Origin: Aedes albopictus
Lineage: Eukaryota > Arthropoda > Insecta > Diptera > Culicidae
DNA length: 64,000 nucleotides
NCBI RefSeq assembly: GCF_035046485.1
Contig: NC_085137.1
Location: forward strand, 18,133,346-18,197,345
Direction of reading: 5' to 3'
In this document: positions 1 through 9,943 of the stretch, one piece after another
Position numbering within the stretch: position 1 is the first letter of the stretch
How the letters are laid out: each line of letters begins with the position of its first letter
The notes under the pieces: model-generated
Databases searched by the model: none
What the model saw: the letters and a program-made list of their open reading frames with translations, nothing else
What the model was told of the DNA's origin: nothing
Position numbers and translations under genes: made by a program

Positions 1-900
1 TAGAGGCATTTCTTTAGCATTTTCTGAAAAATCATTGAAAAAATCCCTATGCTAATCTTTGATGAAATCTCCTTGAGAAACCCATGGAGGAATTCCTGAA
101 AAATAAGTACTGGGGAAATATCAGGAGCAGTTTAAGGAGAAACCATAACAGAAATGAATTGTTAAAGTCTAGCATGAATTCCAGAAGAATTTCCATCAAA
201 ATTTTGTAAAAGGAATTTCAGAAGCAATACCAAGGGATTTTTGTAAAGAAATACCAAGAGGTAACCCTGGAAAAATCTCAAGCAAGACCTCCGGGAAATC
301 CATAGAGGATGCCCAATTCGGAAATCTATCATAGGAATCATAGGAATTCTTGTATGAGTAATAACTGAAGGCATTAATAGAGGAACACTTTATGAAATTC
401 CTAGAAGGATCCCTGAAGGAACCCTAAGAGGAATTCTTGAAAAAATCCCTAGGAAAATCGTTAGATTTATTCATCAGTAGGTTGGCTCCAGGGGAACGTT
501 CTCTTCCATTTGGGAAATTAGTGCCTTCCGTAAATTTATTCATGGACTAATGCACGCAGTTATTCATATGGGAATTATTTCAGGATACTGTGAATACATC
601 ACTAGAAGAGAATTTCTGAAGGAATCTCAACAGGAGTTCGTCAACCTGGGGGGGGGGGGTATCATATCAAGAATGCATGAACAATTCTTAAGGAAATATC
701 TGAAGTGTTCTTATAGAAATTTCCAGAAAATTCCTTGGAGGAACTCCAGCAGAAGTTCCTAGACTATCCAAACAGATATGTATGGAGAAATGCCAGCAAG
801 ATGTCTTGAAAGAATCAATAGGAAATCCCTGGATAAATACACGTAGCAAATATAGGATGAATTATTGAAAAAAATCCTTGGAGAAACCCTTAGATACATA
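1..900 (+). repeat. Degenerate 12-bp-period GGAATTCCTGGA repeat, upstream block
   Basis: The stretch is made of loosely repeated 10-14 base units of the type GGAATTCCTGGA and GGAAATCCCTGGA, interspersed with AT-rich spacers. The unit orientation matches the large array beginning near 32985. A run of G lies at about 650-659. Reading frames here only translate the repeat, and I see no gene. The same repeat resumes at about 1310 beyond the inserted MITE at 905-1282, so that MITE probably landed inside the array. Confidence 0.7.
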
Positions 901-904
901 GCTG

Positions 905-1282
905 TACTGCCGGTGGAAGCATAATTGTCACATGTGCATTTTTGGCAATATTGAGATTTTGCAGCCTATGACCATGTATCATGATGTACTACCATATAGG
1001 GAAATATAAATAGATAGTTCGTTCCGAAAACTGTTGAAAAAATACAACGCTGATTTGCCACATTCTGAAAAGTGGACGCATAATTGTCACGTTTCATTGG
1101 AAAAGCTAAGAAATCGCTCTAAAACAAAAATTAGTGCTCAAATTCAAAATTGGTTGATGTTAGAACACGATTCGGCATTTATGCTTCATAGTTGAGACAA
1201 TTTACTTTTTCGAACTTTGGACGCGATTTTTTCGATTGTCTGTTTTTGCACATGTGACATTTATGCGTCCACCGGCAGTGTA
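905..1282. mobile_element. MITE, 378 bp, TA-flanked, CTGCCGGTGG ends
   Basis: The left end reads TACTGCCGGTGGAAGCATAA and the right end, reverse complemented, reads TACACTGCCGGTGGACGCAT. The inverted similarity continues through TGTCACATGTGCA for about 35 bases in all. TA at both edges fits a Tc1/mariner-type target duplication. There is no coding capacity, and the 12-bp repeat continues on both sides. Confidence 0.75.
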
Positions 1283-1309
1283 GGAGTTAATGTAGCAAAT
1301 TTTTGGTAA

Positions 1310-1562
1310 AAAATGCTGTAAGAATATCAGCAAAACTTTTGGAGGAATCCTAGCAGGAGTTCCAGAACAAGTCTCAAGAAAAGCTTCTGGAGAAATCGCA
1401 GGAGGAAGGTCTGAAAAAATCTTAAAGAGACAATAACGAACCTTTACGAATCGTTAAAAAATTCCCGGAAGAATTCCTTTTAAAACTTCCGGCGGAATTC
1501 TTGGAGAAATACCAGCAAAAATTCTTACAAGAAACCACGCAAAAGTTCTTGAAGGAATCGAC
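1310..1562 (+). repeat. Continuation of the 12-bp GGAATTC-type repeat
   Basis: Units such as GGAGGAATCC, GGAAGAATTCC and GGCGGAATTC recur every 10-14 bases in the same orientation as positions 1-900. Confidence 0.65.
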
Positions 1563-2190
1563 ATTTCCTTAACTACCTTATGTATAAAATATCTTCATGA
1601 CTACCACACGATATATGTACAAATGCAAAATAAACATTGGCTGTGAAGGATCTCAGTAAAAAATTGTAAAAGTTCTCATAAAATACTAAGCTGAGGAGCA
1701 GGCTGTGTCCCAGTTGGAACGTTACGTCAAGAAGAGAGAGAGAGCTGGAATCATTTAGCAATTTAAACAATATTGGTTTAAAACATTGGTGAGGGTTAGG
1801 TGCTAAAATTGCCTCAATGTGTTAGTTTGCAAAACAAGTTTGGCCGTTTTCAAAAGTTACACGAGTTTTGTTCATTGCGTAATTTTTCTGTGACGGCCTA
1901 AAGACATCAACTACATTAATATTGATTATAAAATTGAAATTCTGAATGAAATACAAATTTATTTTTTTACTTGAAAAAAGGCTGACAAAATCGGGTCAAA
2001 AAGCTGACAAAATCGGGGGCTGACAAAATCGGGTCCCCACTGTAATTTCTAATGCCGTGTTTCTATTTGAACCTGGATTAGAACTGCATCTGCGAAAAAT
2101 GTTTTTTTTATTATAGAAAGAGATCTGCTGATCAAATACCCAAAAGGGTGTTCCTCGGGTTATGTGGGGTCAACTCACTAAAACCTCTTT
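1563..2190. other. Noncoding stretch with three GCTGACAAAATCGGG copies
   Basis: I see no gene here. Three closely spaced direct copies of GCTGACAAAATCGGG occur between 1981 and 2035. They may be part of the end of a repeat-word element whose other half is not visible. Confidence 0.5.
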
Positions 2191-2310
2191 GGGTCCGTCC
2201 ATAAATGACGTGGCATTTTTTGCCCAATTTTATACCTAATACATGGCACGTAGCAATTTCAGAGACTCTCCCCTCCCTCCTAAAATGCTACGTCGTTTAT
2301 GGACGACCCC
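2191..2310. mobile_element. Short palindromic MITE, about 120 bp
   Basis: The left end GGGTCCGTCCATAAATGACG pairs with the right end, which reverse complements to GGGGTCGTCCATAAACGACG. The element is almost all terminal inverted repeat and is noncoding. Confidence 0.65.
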
Positions 2311-2406
2311 TTATCTCTTCCTTACATTCGCGGTACGCCAGTTAGGGATGATTTCGAGAAGGGGAGTGACCGTACATGAGTACACTCTAATGGCAAGCGT
2401 TCCACC

Positions 2407-2906
2407 NNNNNNNNNNNNNNNNNNNNNNNNNNNNNNNNNNNNNNNNNNNNNNNNNNNNNNNNNNNNNNNNNNNNNNNNNNNNNNNNNNNNNNNNNNNNNN
2501 NNNNNNNNNNNNNNNNNNNNNNNNNNNNNNNNNNNNNNNNNNNNNNNNNNNNNNNNNNNNNNNNNNNNNNNNNNNNNNNNNNNNNNNNNNNNNNNNNNNN
2601 NNNNNNNNNNNNNNNNNNNNNNNNNNNNNNNNNNNNNNNNNNNNNNNNNNNNNNNNNNNNNNNNNNNNNNNNNNNNNNNNNNNNNNNNNNNNNNNNNNNN
2701 NNNNNNNNNNNNNNNNNNNNNNNNNNNNNNNNNNNNNNNNNNNNNNNNNNNNNNNNNNNNNNNNNNNNNNNNNNNNNNNNNNNNNNNNNNNNNNNNNNNN
2801 NNNNNNNNNNNNNNNNNNNNNNNNNNNNNNNNNNNNNNNNNNNNNNNNNNNNNNNNNNNNNNNNNNNNNNNNNNNNNNNNNNNNNNNNNNNNNNNNNNNN
2901 NNNNNN
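2407..2906. other. Assembly gap of 500 N
   Basis: Exactly 500 undetermined bases, which suggests a standard-length placeholder. Open frames crossing it are meaningless. The left end of the following TIR element may lie inside. Confidence 0.99.
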
Positions 2907-4426
2907 CTAATAGAACCTAAAAACCTGACCATTAGAATTAATCACTTTCGTGTGTATTGAATCAATTCACCTAATTGTTTAGTTCAATGCAGCATATTTT
3001 TTAAAACAACAATTTTTTTAGTAGACTTTAACAACTCTTCTAGAGTTTAATTTCAAATGTAAATTATTGTTGTTTAAAAAAACAATTTTGTTGAATCAAA
3101 AATAATTATTGTCTGAAACACAACTGTCGTCATTTGTTGTTTACATAGCCAACGAAGAAAGACCATTGTGAAGTAACGACGAAAAGTGAAGTGAATAATT
3201 ATTTTGAACCATTTGCACTTTTTTAAATTTATCAACCCCGACACGATTTATTGCACAACCTCAGAGACGCTAGAGATCTATGGATTATGCGATTAGCAAT
3301 AGGCTCCTAAAGTCCTATCGGGATTCTTGTTTTAAACCACAATATATGGTTCAAGAGTACATATTTACTCAATTTTTAACGTTTTTATTAACCGTAGTTG
3401 AAAATATATAATTTTTATTTTTTTAGCCTTTTGTCTCGTCCCTAGCTTATAACACATACTTTGAGTGATTTTTTTCACCGTGTATGTCAGATAGGAACAT
3501 TTTTGAAATCCCAGTGCGAAAAATGTCGAGCTCAGTCACACAAGGTTGACCTCAAATGTCAAAGTAGAACTATTTACCATTTTACTTATTTCAAATTTTC
3601 TCATTATTCCTTTGTTTTTCAAGTTCGAGTAAAGTACAATTCCGATTAGAATACCATGCTTGATCGTATTGTTCAATATAAGCGAGATTTCGTCTTTAAT
3701 TTTAGGACCCTATACTGGTTAGGTAAGTTTTTAAAGTTTGTATTGATTATAGATTAATATCCAAGTTTCTTTACATTTTAGCACTTCACAATGTACGAGG
3801 AAAAGTCTATTAATGACCGAACGGACCTCCCAAATCGATTCATGATGCCGGTAAATTGAAATATAATTGTTAACATGTAAACTATTTAATGCTTTCTTCT
3901 CTTATAGTTCGTTCCGATTTCAAAACCATCAGAAAGAAACACAGCACAAGACGAGCACATTAGAAACTATTATATCCGCACATAATTCAGTTTCCTACAA
4001 CGTTTCCAAAAATGTAATACCTGGATGTGTGACCAGTTCCTCATTATGCTTCTGCGAATTTAAAAACATAATAAATAGCGTAAGCATGCGTACCTGTTTT
4101 TTTTGTTTACTATTTTCAATAATAATATAAAAACAAATCGCAAAATCAACAAATATCAATTTTAAATTCAATACAATTGTTACAGTTACATCAATACATT
4201 GCATTTGTTGGTTTGACAAATTTTAATTTTTGTTTCAACAAAATTTATCATTTGTTTATGACAGTTGTCAATTTTATGCGATTTTAGAAACAACAAATTT
4301 ATTTTTCGAAATTAATAAGCGTTATCATTGAATCAAAAAAAATTACCGGTAAGCCCTGAGTCAATAAAAAAATTTGTTGAATCTATGCATAATACTTTTG
4401 CTTTTACAATATATTTTTCTGCGTGT
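2907..4426. mobile_element. TIR-type element A with AACAAA word arrays and exon-like interior
   Basis: Both flanks are filled with short inverted and direct words related to AACAACAATT and TTGTTGAAACAAA (about 2990-3140 and 4180-4330). The right edge is probably the ATTTTTCTGCGTGT motif near 4410-4424. That motif resembles the ACACGCAGAAAAAT end of the element at 50531-53092. The left edge may be lost in the gap. The interior (about 3640-4080) is not repetitive and has splice-site-like sequences and a small open frame. No transposase is visible, so the element would be non-autonomous. The boundaries are approximate. Confidence 0.45.
3791..3985 (+). CDS. Putative spliced 45-residue ORF inside element A, unknown
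   Basis: I do not recognise this gene. A candidate start ATG at 3791 lies in an exon (3782-3850) preceded by TTTTAG and followed by GTAAAT. A second exon (from 3908) follows the acceptor TCTTATAG. Joining across the 57-base intron keeps the frame (20 codons, then 25) to a TAA at 3983-3985. An AATAAA lies near 4068. A further possible donor (GTAAGT at 3723) suggests an upstream 5' exon. The predicted product is short and polar with no known motif. It could be a captured host gene fragment, a minigene of the element, or chance. Expression is unproven. Confidence 0.25.
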
Positions 4427-4830
4427 ATATTTGAGTATCATTTATACGCATATTTGCGGTTGTGCACTTTTTGGAAAAAAGGTAAACTGACCTTAGCGTG
4501 TCCGTGGAATTACTCAAATTTGCGTCAAACAGCGATAGTGGTCACTAGGTAAATCTCATTTGATCGCTGCAAAAATTTGCACCCAGTGGTAAGTTATTTT
4601 CACCCAGCGAAGGCCTTATTTAACGCAAATTTGGGTTTAGTCAAGATAACCCAAATTTGGCTTCTTCCACGGAGCCGCACGGATATGTCGGTGCTTCTCT
4701 CTTCGTTTTTGACAACATTCGCATGGGGTGAGGGAGAAAACAACCCAATGCTGAGTAAAAACTAACCGTTTAGCCAAATTTGAGTTTTTAGAACTTATTC
4801 TTTGGGTTTAAATATTTTTCAGTGACTGAT
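4427..4830. mobile_element. MITE of the CCAAATTTG-word family, copy 1
   Basis: The words CAAATTTG, CCCAAATTTGG and AATTTGGGTT recur in both orientations. A central block contains TTTTTGACAACATTCGCATG followed by GAGAAAACAACCCAATGCTG. A closely similar central block is at 14630-14680, and related word arrays are at 8046-8590 and 28407-28690. The element is noncoding. Confidence 0.6.
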
Positions 4831-4978
4831 TGCCGGCCGTATACAGGCTTTTAGCAGCCTTTCGCTGCCGGGACCGCTGACCACACTTGCAATCGGAAAA
4901 TAACCAACACGCGGTGTGTTGCCAGGGAAATCACCACACTTTTTAGCGCCTCACGGTTTGCTATCACGGAGAAAAAAT

Positions 4979-5231
4979 CTGGAGCTCGATTTGAATAGGT
5001 CGTATGTGCTTTTGTCGATATAAAATTCGATCAGTTTATTTTAGCCATTGTAGCAATATGACAGATATTTTGCAAACTTTTAATGATGGAACAGAAAGCC
5101 TGTTTTGTGAGGATTCTGCTGTATGTATCAACTTTGCTCAGTTTCAACGGTTTTCGCTATAATAAGCGAATCCAACTGATCGAATTTTTAATCGACAAAA
5201 GCACATACGACCTTTTCAAATTGAGCTCCAG
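4979..5231. mobile_element. Foldback MITE, 253 bp
   Basis: Left arm CTGGAGCTCGATTTGAATAG pairs with a right arm ending TTCAAATTGAGCTCCAG. Inverted matching continues through the conserved GTCGTATGTGCTTTTGTCGA block for about 55 bases per arm. The element interrupts the AAAAAATC-type left edge of the next TIR element. Confidence 0.7.
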
Positions 5232-6505
5232 AAATATTAGTAAACACAAACGAATTTCAGTTTGATTCAACCGGAATTTCAGGTTGAATTTGGCACAAAC
5301 CAAATATTGGTTTGAATTTACTTATCGCGGTAGTTGAAACTAACCAAAGTTGGCAGTTGTAGATTTTGTCAATTTGCCGTTATTATCAACAAACTTTTGT
5401 TTGAAATTACCAATATTTTGACATATTTTGTTTTATTTTGACAGGTTAGAAAACAAACGATGTCGGTAGTTGTTTCAACTAATACTCACGGTTTGTCTTT
5501 ACCAAATTTAAGTTTGATTTAACCGGAACTTCCGTTTGAAATAAACTAACGGGTTTGTTAAAATTGCTTTTGCTTTGCCCCTCTTTTTTGTATTTGTATA
5601 TGTCTACGAAAAAAAACAAAAAATTAAAAAAAATAAACAGTATTTTTATTTTTTTATTTATTTACCCAAGACTGAACCTTTCAGCGGAAGGACCAACCTC
5701 CAGATTGCCGATATTTACAGGAACAGCCTCCTCCCAATACCGATGTAACAATCTGCTTATGCTGACCGTTCGATCGATTGATTTCCGGCGAGATTTGGGG
5801 TGCTCCAGAGCGGCTTCCATAATTAATTTGATATTCATTGCTTTTGGAAGGAGCTGGTGATGCGGCCGGCTAGCAAGCGTTTTCTATTGTGGGAATCTTT
5901 TACGGGAAATGATTGCTAGTTTGTGGTCCTGATTGAAGCCCTGGCCGAGTGCTCAGCTTGGGTTTTCCACTGCTGCTTCTCATCCTGGCTTGGTTTCTTC
6001 AGCTACGGTCGCAATTCCGCCATCATAGCTTCTTCAGTCCCGAGTGTGGTGAGCCTCGGGAGAAACGGTGTGGCCCTTCAAGAAGGTTGCGTCTTTTACT
6101 TGGTGTTGGAAATATGCGAGGTTTTTCGAGATTTTTTCCTGGTGTATCTGAAATTTGAAGAAGCAACATAATTTGATTTACAAAATCACAGAAAAATATA
6201 TTTTAATAATCTTACTTTGTAAAAATGAGACTTTTTTTGATGACAAACTTCGGGTTGCAACGGCAGCATCAGTACAGAAGAGCAGACAGGGAGTGTATGA
6301 TGTCCGCAAAGACTCTTCAAATGGCTGAACGAAAAGAGCTAGTGGCGAGGCTTCTGGGATGGTTCTAATGAAACAAACTACTATTTTGGTTTGTTTCAAA
6401 CTAAACTTCCAGTTAAATTTTCCTCAAACAAAAACTCGGTTTGATTTTACCCGGGCTGTTTGTTGTAACAAACCAAAATTGTGGTTTGTTTTTTACGGTT
6501 TTTCT
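5232..6505. mobile_element. TIR-type element B with GTTTGTTTCAAAC word arrays and exon-like interior
   Basis: Words such as AACCAAA, GTTTGATT and TTTGAAATAAACTAAC occupy 5240-5560, and inverted forms (GTTTGTTTCAAACTAAAC, ACAAACCAAAATTGTGG) occupy 6365-6505. The left end probably extends to CACGGAGAAAAAATC at about 4971, before the foldback MITE. The interior at 5690-6360 is word-free. On the minus strand it shows an acceptor, an exon, a donor, an intron and a terminal exon, followed by A-rich AATAAA-like sequence. No transposase is visible. Confidence 0.45.
6023..6364 (-). pseudogene. Captured two-exon gene fragment in element B, unknown
   Basis: I do not recognise this gene. On the minus strand an exon runs 6364 to 6216, preceded by TTTGTTTCATTAG and followed by GTAAGA. 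A 68-base intron ends in AAATTTCAG, and a second exon starts at 6147. The splice joins codons in phase (split AAT codon) and the frame continues to TGA at 6023-6025. The joined frame encodes roughly 90 residues with a basic, Ser/Pro-rich C-terminus. There is no in-frame ATG in the first exon, so this would be the 3' part of a gene. The acceptor comes from the element's own word sequence. It may be a captured host fragment or chance. Confidence 0.3.
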
Positions 6506-7000
6506 ACTGTATTTTTTATTCGGGCGGTTCTGGACTTGTGCTGAACAACGTACTCTTCATTACTAAAATCAGTATCCAGCTTGTTGGATTTCCGCATTCT
6601 TTTGAGCAACACCAAATCACCTTCTCCAATTTCGCTTTCCTTGGCGTGCCGCTTCCAATCCGCGTAGTTTTTTCCCTTTTCTTTTGAAACCAAATCCTTC
6701 TCTCTCACACTAGCATGCTATTATGATTTCGGTTGGAAATCAGCATCCTCTTGAAAGTTTTGAACAGTCGGTAGCTTGCTTCGGATACGTCGGCCGAACA
6801 TAATTTCTCCAGGAAATTTTCCAGTCGAGGGGTGATTGGTGGAGTGGTACGTGTAGAGGAAGACATTAACATCAAATAAATCGCATGGTATTCGTTCATT
6901 TGCCTTTGTACACGGCACAAGCGGTGCAATAAAATTCTAAGGTATATGTGGGCTGGAATAGATCCATGAACGTCGGGATCACTGAACTTGTGCTTCCACA
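6490..7000 (-). pseudogene. Ty3/gypsy retrotransposon pol remnant (integrase C-terminus)
   Basis: Two minus-strand frames, offset by a frameshift, resemble the end of a Ty3/gypsy integrase. One carries STGKFPGEIMFGRRIRSKLP (about 6765-6840), the hallmark 'TG..P.E.MFGR..R..LP' segment. The other carries YADWKR, IGEGDLVLL and NKLDTDF (about 6510-6680), the usual 'GD.VL......NKL...F' tail. LTRs, reverse transcriptase and the catalytic integrase core are not seen. This is a decayed fragment. Confidence 0.75.
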
Positions 7001-7104
7001 CGGCTTACCGACGGTCTGGCGCGTTCTAAGGCTGCGCGTTTCGAACGCAGCTTGCTGAGAATCTAAGATAAGCGCAACAATATATGGAAAGAAAAAAAAA
7101 TTGT

Positions 7105-7390
7105 TCGAGCTGTAACCACCGACGAACCGACGTGACAGCTAGAACAAATAAATTCAAATTTGTTGTCCCCGACGCCATGATGAATAATAGCCGAACACTA
7201 CCGCCACCCCTAGAACGGTTCGCGTTGATTTGATAGCTTGATTCCAAACCCCCGTGTGTTCATATAGGAAAAGGTTCGCGTCTGCGCTGATTTGACAGAA
7301 GCGATCGCTGGCTTTGCCGGTCGACCGTTAAATTTAGGGGGGACACTTTTGAAACACCACTGTCACGTCGGTTCGTCGGTGCTGTAAGAG
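7105..7390. mobile_element. MITE with ACCGACGAACCGACGTGACAG ends
   Basis: The segment CTGTAACCACCGACGAACCG at about 7108 is inverted at about 7363-7390 (CGGTTCGTCGGTGCTGTAAG). Inverted matching covers about 30 bases. The interior is noncoding. This is the first member of a tightly packed MITE cluster reaching 8045. Confidence 0.65.
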
Positions 7391-7684
7391 CACCTTTAAC
7401 GGTGCGCTTCTATACCCCGTTTGGCAGCCCTCCATCATTGCAGCAAACTTTACCGGTCGCTGCTAGATGCGCTCGCAAAATAGTAGCGCTATGGGTGGGT
7501 GACCAAATATAGTAGCGGGACAGTTGCGCTGCTAAAAATTCTATGGAAATATGACAGCCCTCCCGATACGAATCAGGGTGACTAATTTGATTGCTACCGG
7601 TGTGGAAAAGGGTGGTTAAGTCAAAATGGTAGCGCTGCGCGGGTTGCTCGAATAGTAGCCGCCGTTAATGTTGCTCTAACACCA
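7385..7684. mobile_element. MITE with GTTAGAGCAACATTAACGG-type ends
   Basis: The left end GTAAGAGCACCTTTAACGG pairs with the right end CCGTTAATGTTGCTCTAAC. The inside carries the word AATAGTAGCG/CGCTACCATT several times in both orientations. It abuts the preceding and following MITEs without spacer. Confidence 0.6.
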
Positions 7685-8045
7685 CGAAGTACACCCACCC
7701 ACCCCCTCCAGCGTTATGACATTTGTGAACAAGCCCTTTTGCCTTGGGGTTCATTCACAAATGTCATAACGCTAAAATTGGTCGTTTTGAACTCCCACCC
7801 ACCCCTTCGTAATACTGTTTATATGGGGAAAATTTTATTTTGTTCGAGCTGTAACACCATGAAGAACACCCACCCACCCCCTCCAGCGTTATGACATTTG
7901 TGAACAAGCCCTTGGGTGGGTGTCCTTCATGGTGTTACAGCTGGAACAAAAAAAATCTTGCCATATAAACAATGTTACGAAGGGGTGAGTGGGTGTCAAA
8001 AAAGGCCAATTTTGGCGTTATGACATTTGTGAATGAACCCTTGGT
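7680..8045. mobile_element. Pair of nested or tandem MITEs around CACCCACCCACCCC
   Basis: Three blocks share AGCGTTATGACATTTGTGAA and CACCCACCCACCCC in alternating orientation. The part from about 7848 to 7945 is itself an inverted repeat running from CTGTAACACCATGAAG to CTTCATGGTGTTACAG. This suggests insertion of one family member into another. Confidence 0.55.
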
Positions 8046-8590
8046 ATACTCGTGACACTTTAGGTAAAATAAACCCAAAAATAAGTAGTTTTAGTTCTCC
8101 GTGTACACAGAGAAATCAAACTACCTAATTTTCGGGTCGATTTTACTCGAAGCTGAGTATATCGAATAAACTAGTTACCCAAAATTAGGTTGTTTTCCCT
8201 CTTTTCCCCACCGATGTTGTCAAAAACAAACAGAGATGCGTCTACCCAATGGGAGTCCTTGAGCCCAATAAGCCAATTTTGAGTAAATGTAGGTATACTC
8301 AAATTTGGGTTGAATGAGGGGGGGTCTTGGGTTGAATTTACCTACTCTTAAGTATATTCTTTTGCTGGAGGTAAAGGCAATTTACCTAGTGTGAGTTTAA
8401 TCGATTTACTCAAATTTGGCTTATTGGGCGGAACTATGGGATTTCGTCAAAAGAACTCAATTTTGGGTAGTTTGGCGGTTCCGTGTACACGGAACCAAAA
8501 ATCAACCTAAATAAAAGTTCTTTTCACTCATATCGGCTCTTCCGTGCGAGAACCCAAATTTGGCTATACCGCGTTAAAGCTCTGAGTGGG
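8046..8590. mobile_element. CCAAATTTG-word MITEs, copy 2, at least two back to back
   Basis: Several inverted words (CCCAAAATTAGG, ACTCAAATTTGG, CCAATTTTGAGT) recur. Ends of the type CCGTGTA/TACACGG meet head to head at about 8100-8106 and 8474-8487, which points to adjacent or nested insertions. The central GATGTTGTCAAAAACAAACA resembles the core of copies 1 and 3. Noncoding. Confidence 0.55.
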
Positions 8591-9868
8591 TACACTGAGA
8601 AAAAAAGCATAGTATCGTGAACCACGGCATTGTGCTTAATTTTACCATTCCCAAATATCGTAAACACAACCAAAATATTATTCACACCTACCACAAATCA
8701 ATAAAATTTACTATGCTACATGGTAATTGCAACATGGTGAGGCTAACAATACACACATTCAGCAGTACTATTTGATTTTTACCATTCACCGAGCAAACAT
8801 AGTAATATGGGCTCCAAACATGTTTGCCCCAACTTTCAACATGTTCGAGCTCACAACGCAGCATAGTTGTTGTAAATATTTAAATGCTATATTTAGTTTC
8901 CAGATTGCTGTATGTCATTTGCTCCTCCGTTCGCCATCTTGACAAACTTTCCGAATTCGAGACCGGAATAATTTTTAGTTTAAGCCCCCGGAACAGCGGA
9001 TAATTAAAGGTTCTAATTGTGCAAATCTACGGATAGATTTTTTTTTGCTTTAGTCTTAAGCGCGGTAAATGGATCCAGAAGGCCCAAAGTTAACTTCTTA
9101 CGCAGACCAGGAAAGTGCCGAAAAGACAACAGTGGCCACTTGTGGTGAGGAAATGTTAAATCGTCACTCGCGATCCAGAGTAACTGTTCTGTTGGCCATT
9201 TCTTCGGTATCCGTATTTAAACAGTAAGAGGTAAGTTGGAACAGTTGAAACTGGAATTGGTCATATCCCCCAAACTCATTCTAAACCGCCTAAACTATCC
9301 TTTCAGATAATCTTTGCCGCAACTACACCACTTCGTGGACTGCAGCACCAAATACGACGACGACAACCGCTAGCGAAATCCGGTTCCCCATGGAGGAATT
9401 CACCCTGCAGGACCAGCACTAACCCTTCGAGTTGCTCATTTTGCGTTTCGTTCTTTCTTTTCCGAACGGAAAATATTGTGTTTATGCATTATAATTGTGC
9501 TTATTCATATGTTATTTATTTCTTGAAAACCAATAAAGTAATTGAATTTATTCATAAGCATTGTTTTAATGTAAACAAAAGAGATGACAGTACCATGAAC
9601 CGAACCACATACATAGTAACTGAAACCATTTCACGATGGTTAAACGTACTATGCTTTTGCATGTCTTTTACCATGCGCATAGTAAAATAAACTATGAAAC
9701 CCTATTCAAAAATACCATGAAATGTATTTACATTAAGCGGCATGGTAAATTCAACCCCTTCCATTGTAATTTCAAGCAGGAATCATGGTCTACCAAAATC
9801 AAGTAGTAAAAGTGTTTTATTTTAACCCTCGATACAGTCAGAATTACCATGTCCCTTTTTTCAGTGTA
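8591..9868. mobile_element. TIR-type element C, 1278 bp, ACCATG-word arrays and exon-like interior
   Basis: The ends are TACACTGAGAAAAAAAGCAT and, reverse complemented, TACACTGAAAAAAGGGACAT. The subterminal regions (8600-8760 and 9590-9865) are packed with ACCATG, CATGGTA, CATAGTA and related words in both orientations. The interior at about 8930-9540 is word-free. It contains an ATG-led frame, a GTAAGT donor, a CTTTCAG acceptor and an AATAAA at about 9531, all on the plus strand. No transposase is visible. Confidence 0.55.
9069..9540 (+). pseudogene. Captured gene-like unit inside element C, unknown
   Basis: I do not recognise this gene. A 52-codon frame starts at ATG 9069 in AAATGG context and ends in TAA at about 9225, just before the donor GAG|GTAAGTTGG at about 9231. 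A pyrimidine-rich tract and CTTTCAG end the intron near 9306. The following exon has an open frame with a TAA before a poly(A)-type AATAAAG at about 9531. The frames of the two exons do not join cleanly with any donor I tried. I call it a decayed or partial captured gene rather than an intact CDS. Confidence 0.25.
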
Positions 9869-9943
9869 GTTTCCGTTTGATCCCGGCAGAAAATTGCAAC
9901 CCATCGCAAAGTTCTTTCTACCTAGCGTCGACTTTCGAAGTAC

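Noticed and set aside
2243..2932. Long frames at 2243-2932 and 27841-28452
   Set aside because: Almost entirely runs of N in assembly gaps.
5555..5860. 101-codon frame on the plus strand
   Set aside because: It runs through an A/T-rich low-complexity region of element B, antisense to the better-supported exon pair, with no recognisable domain.
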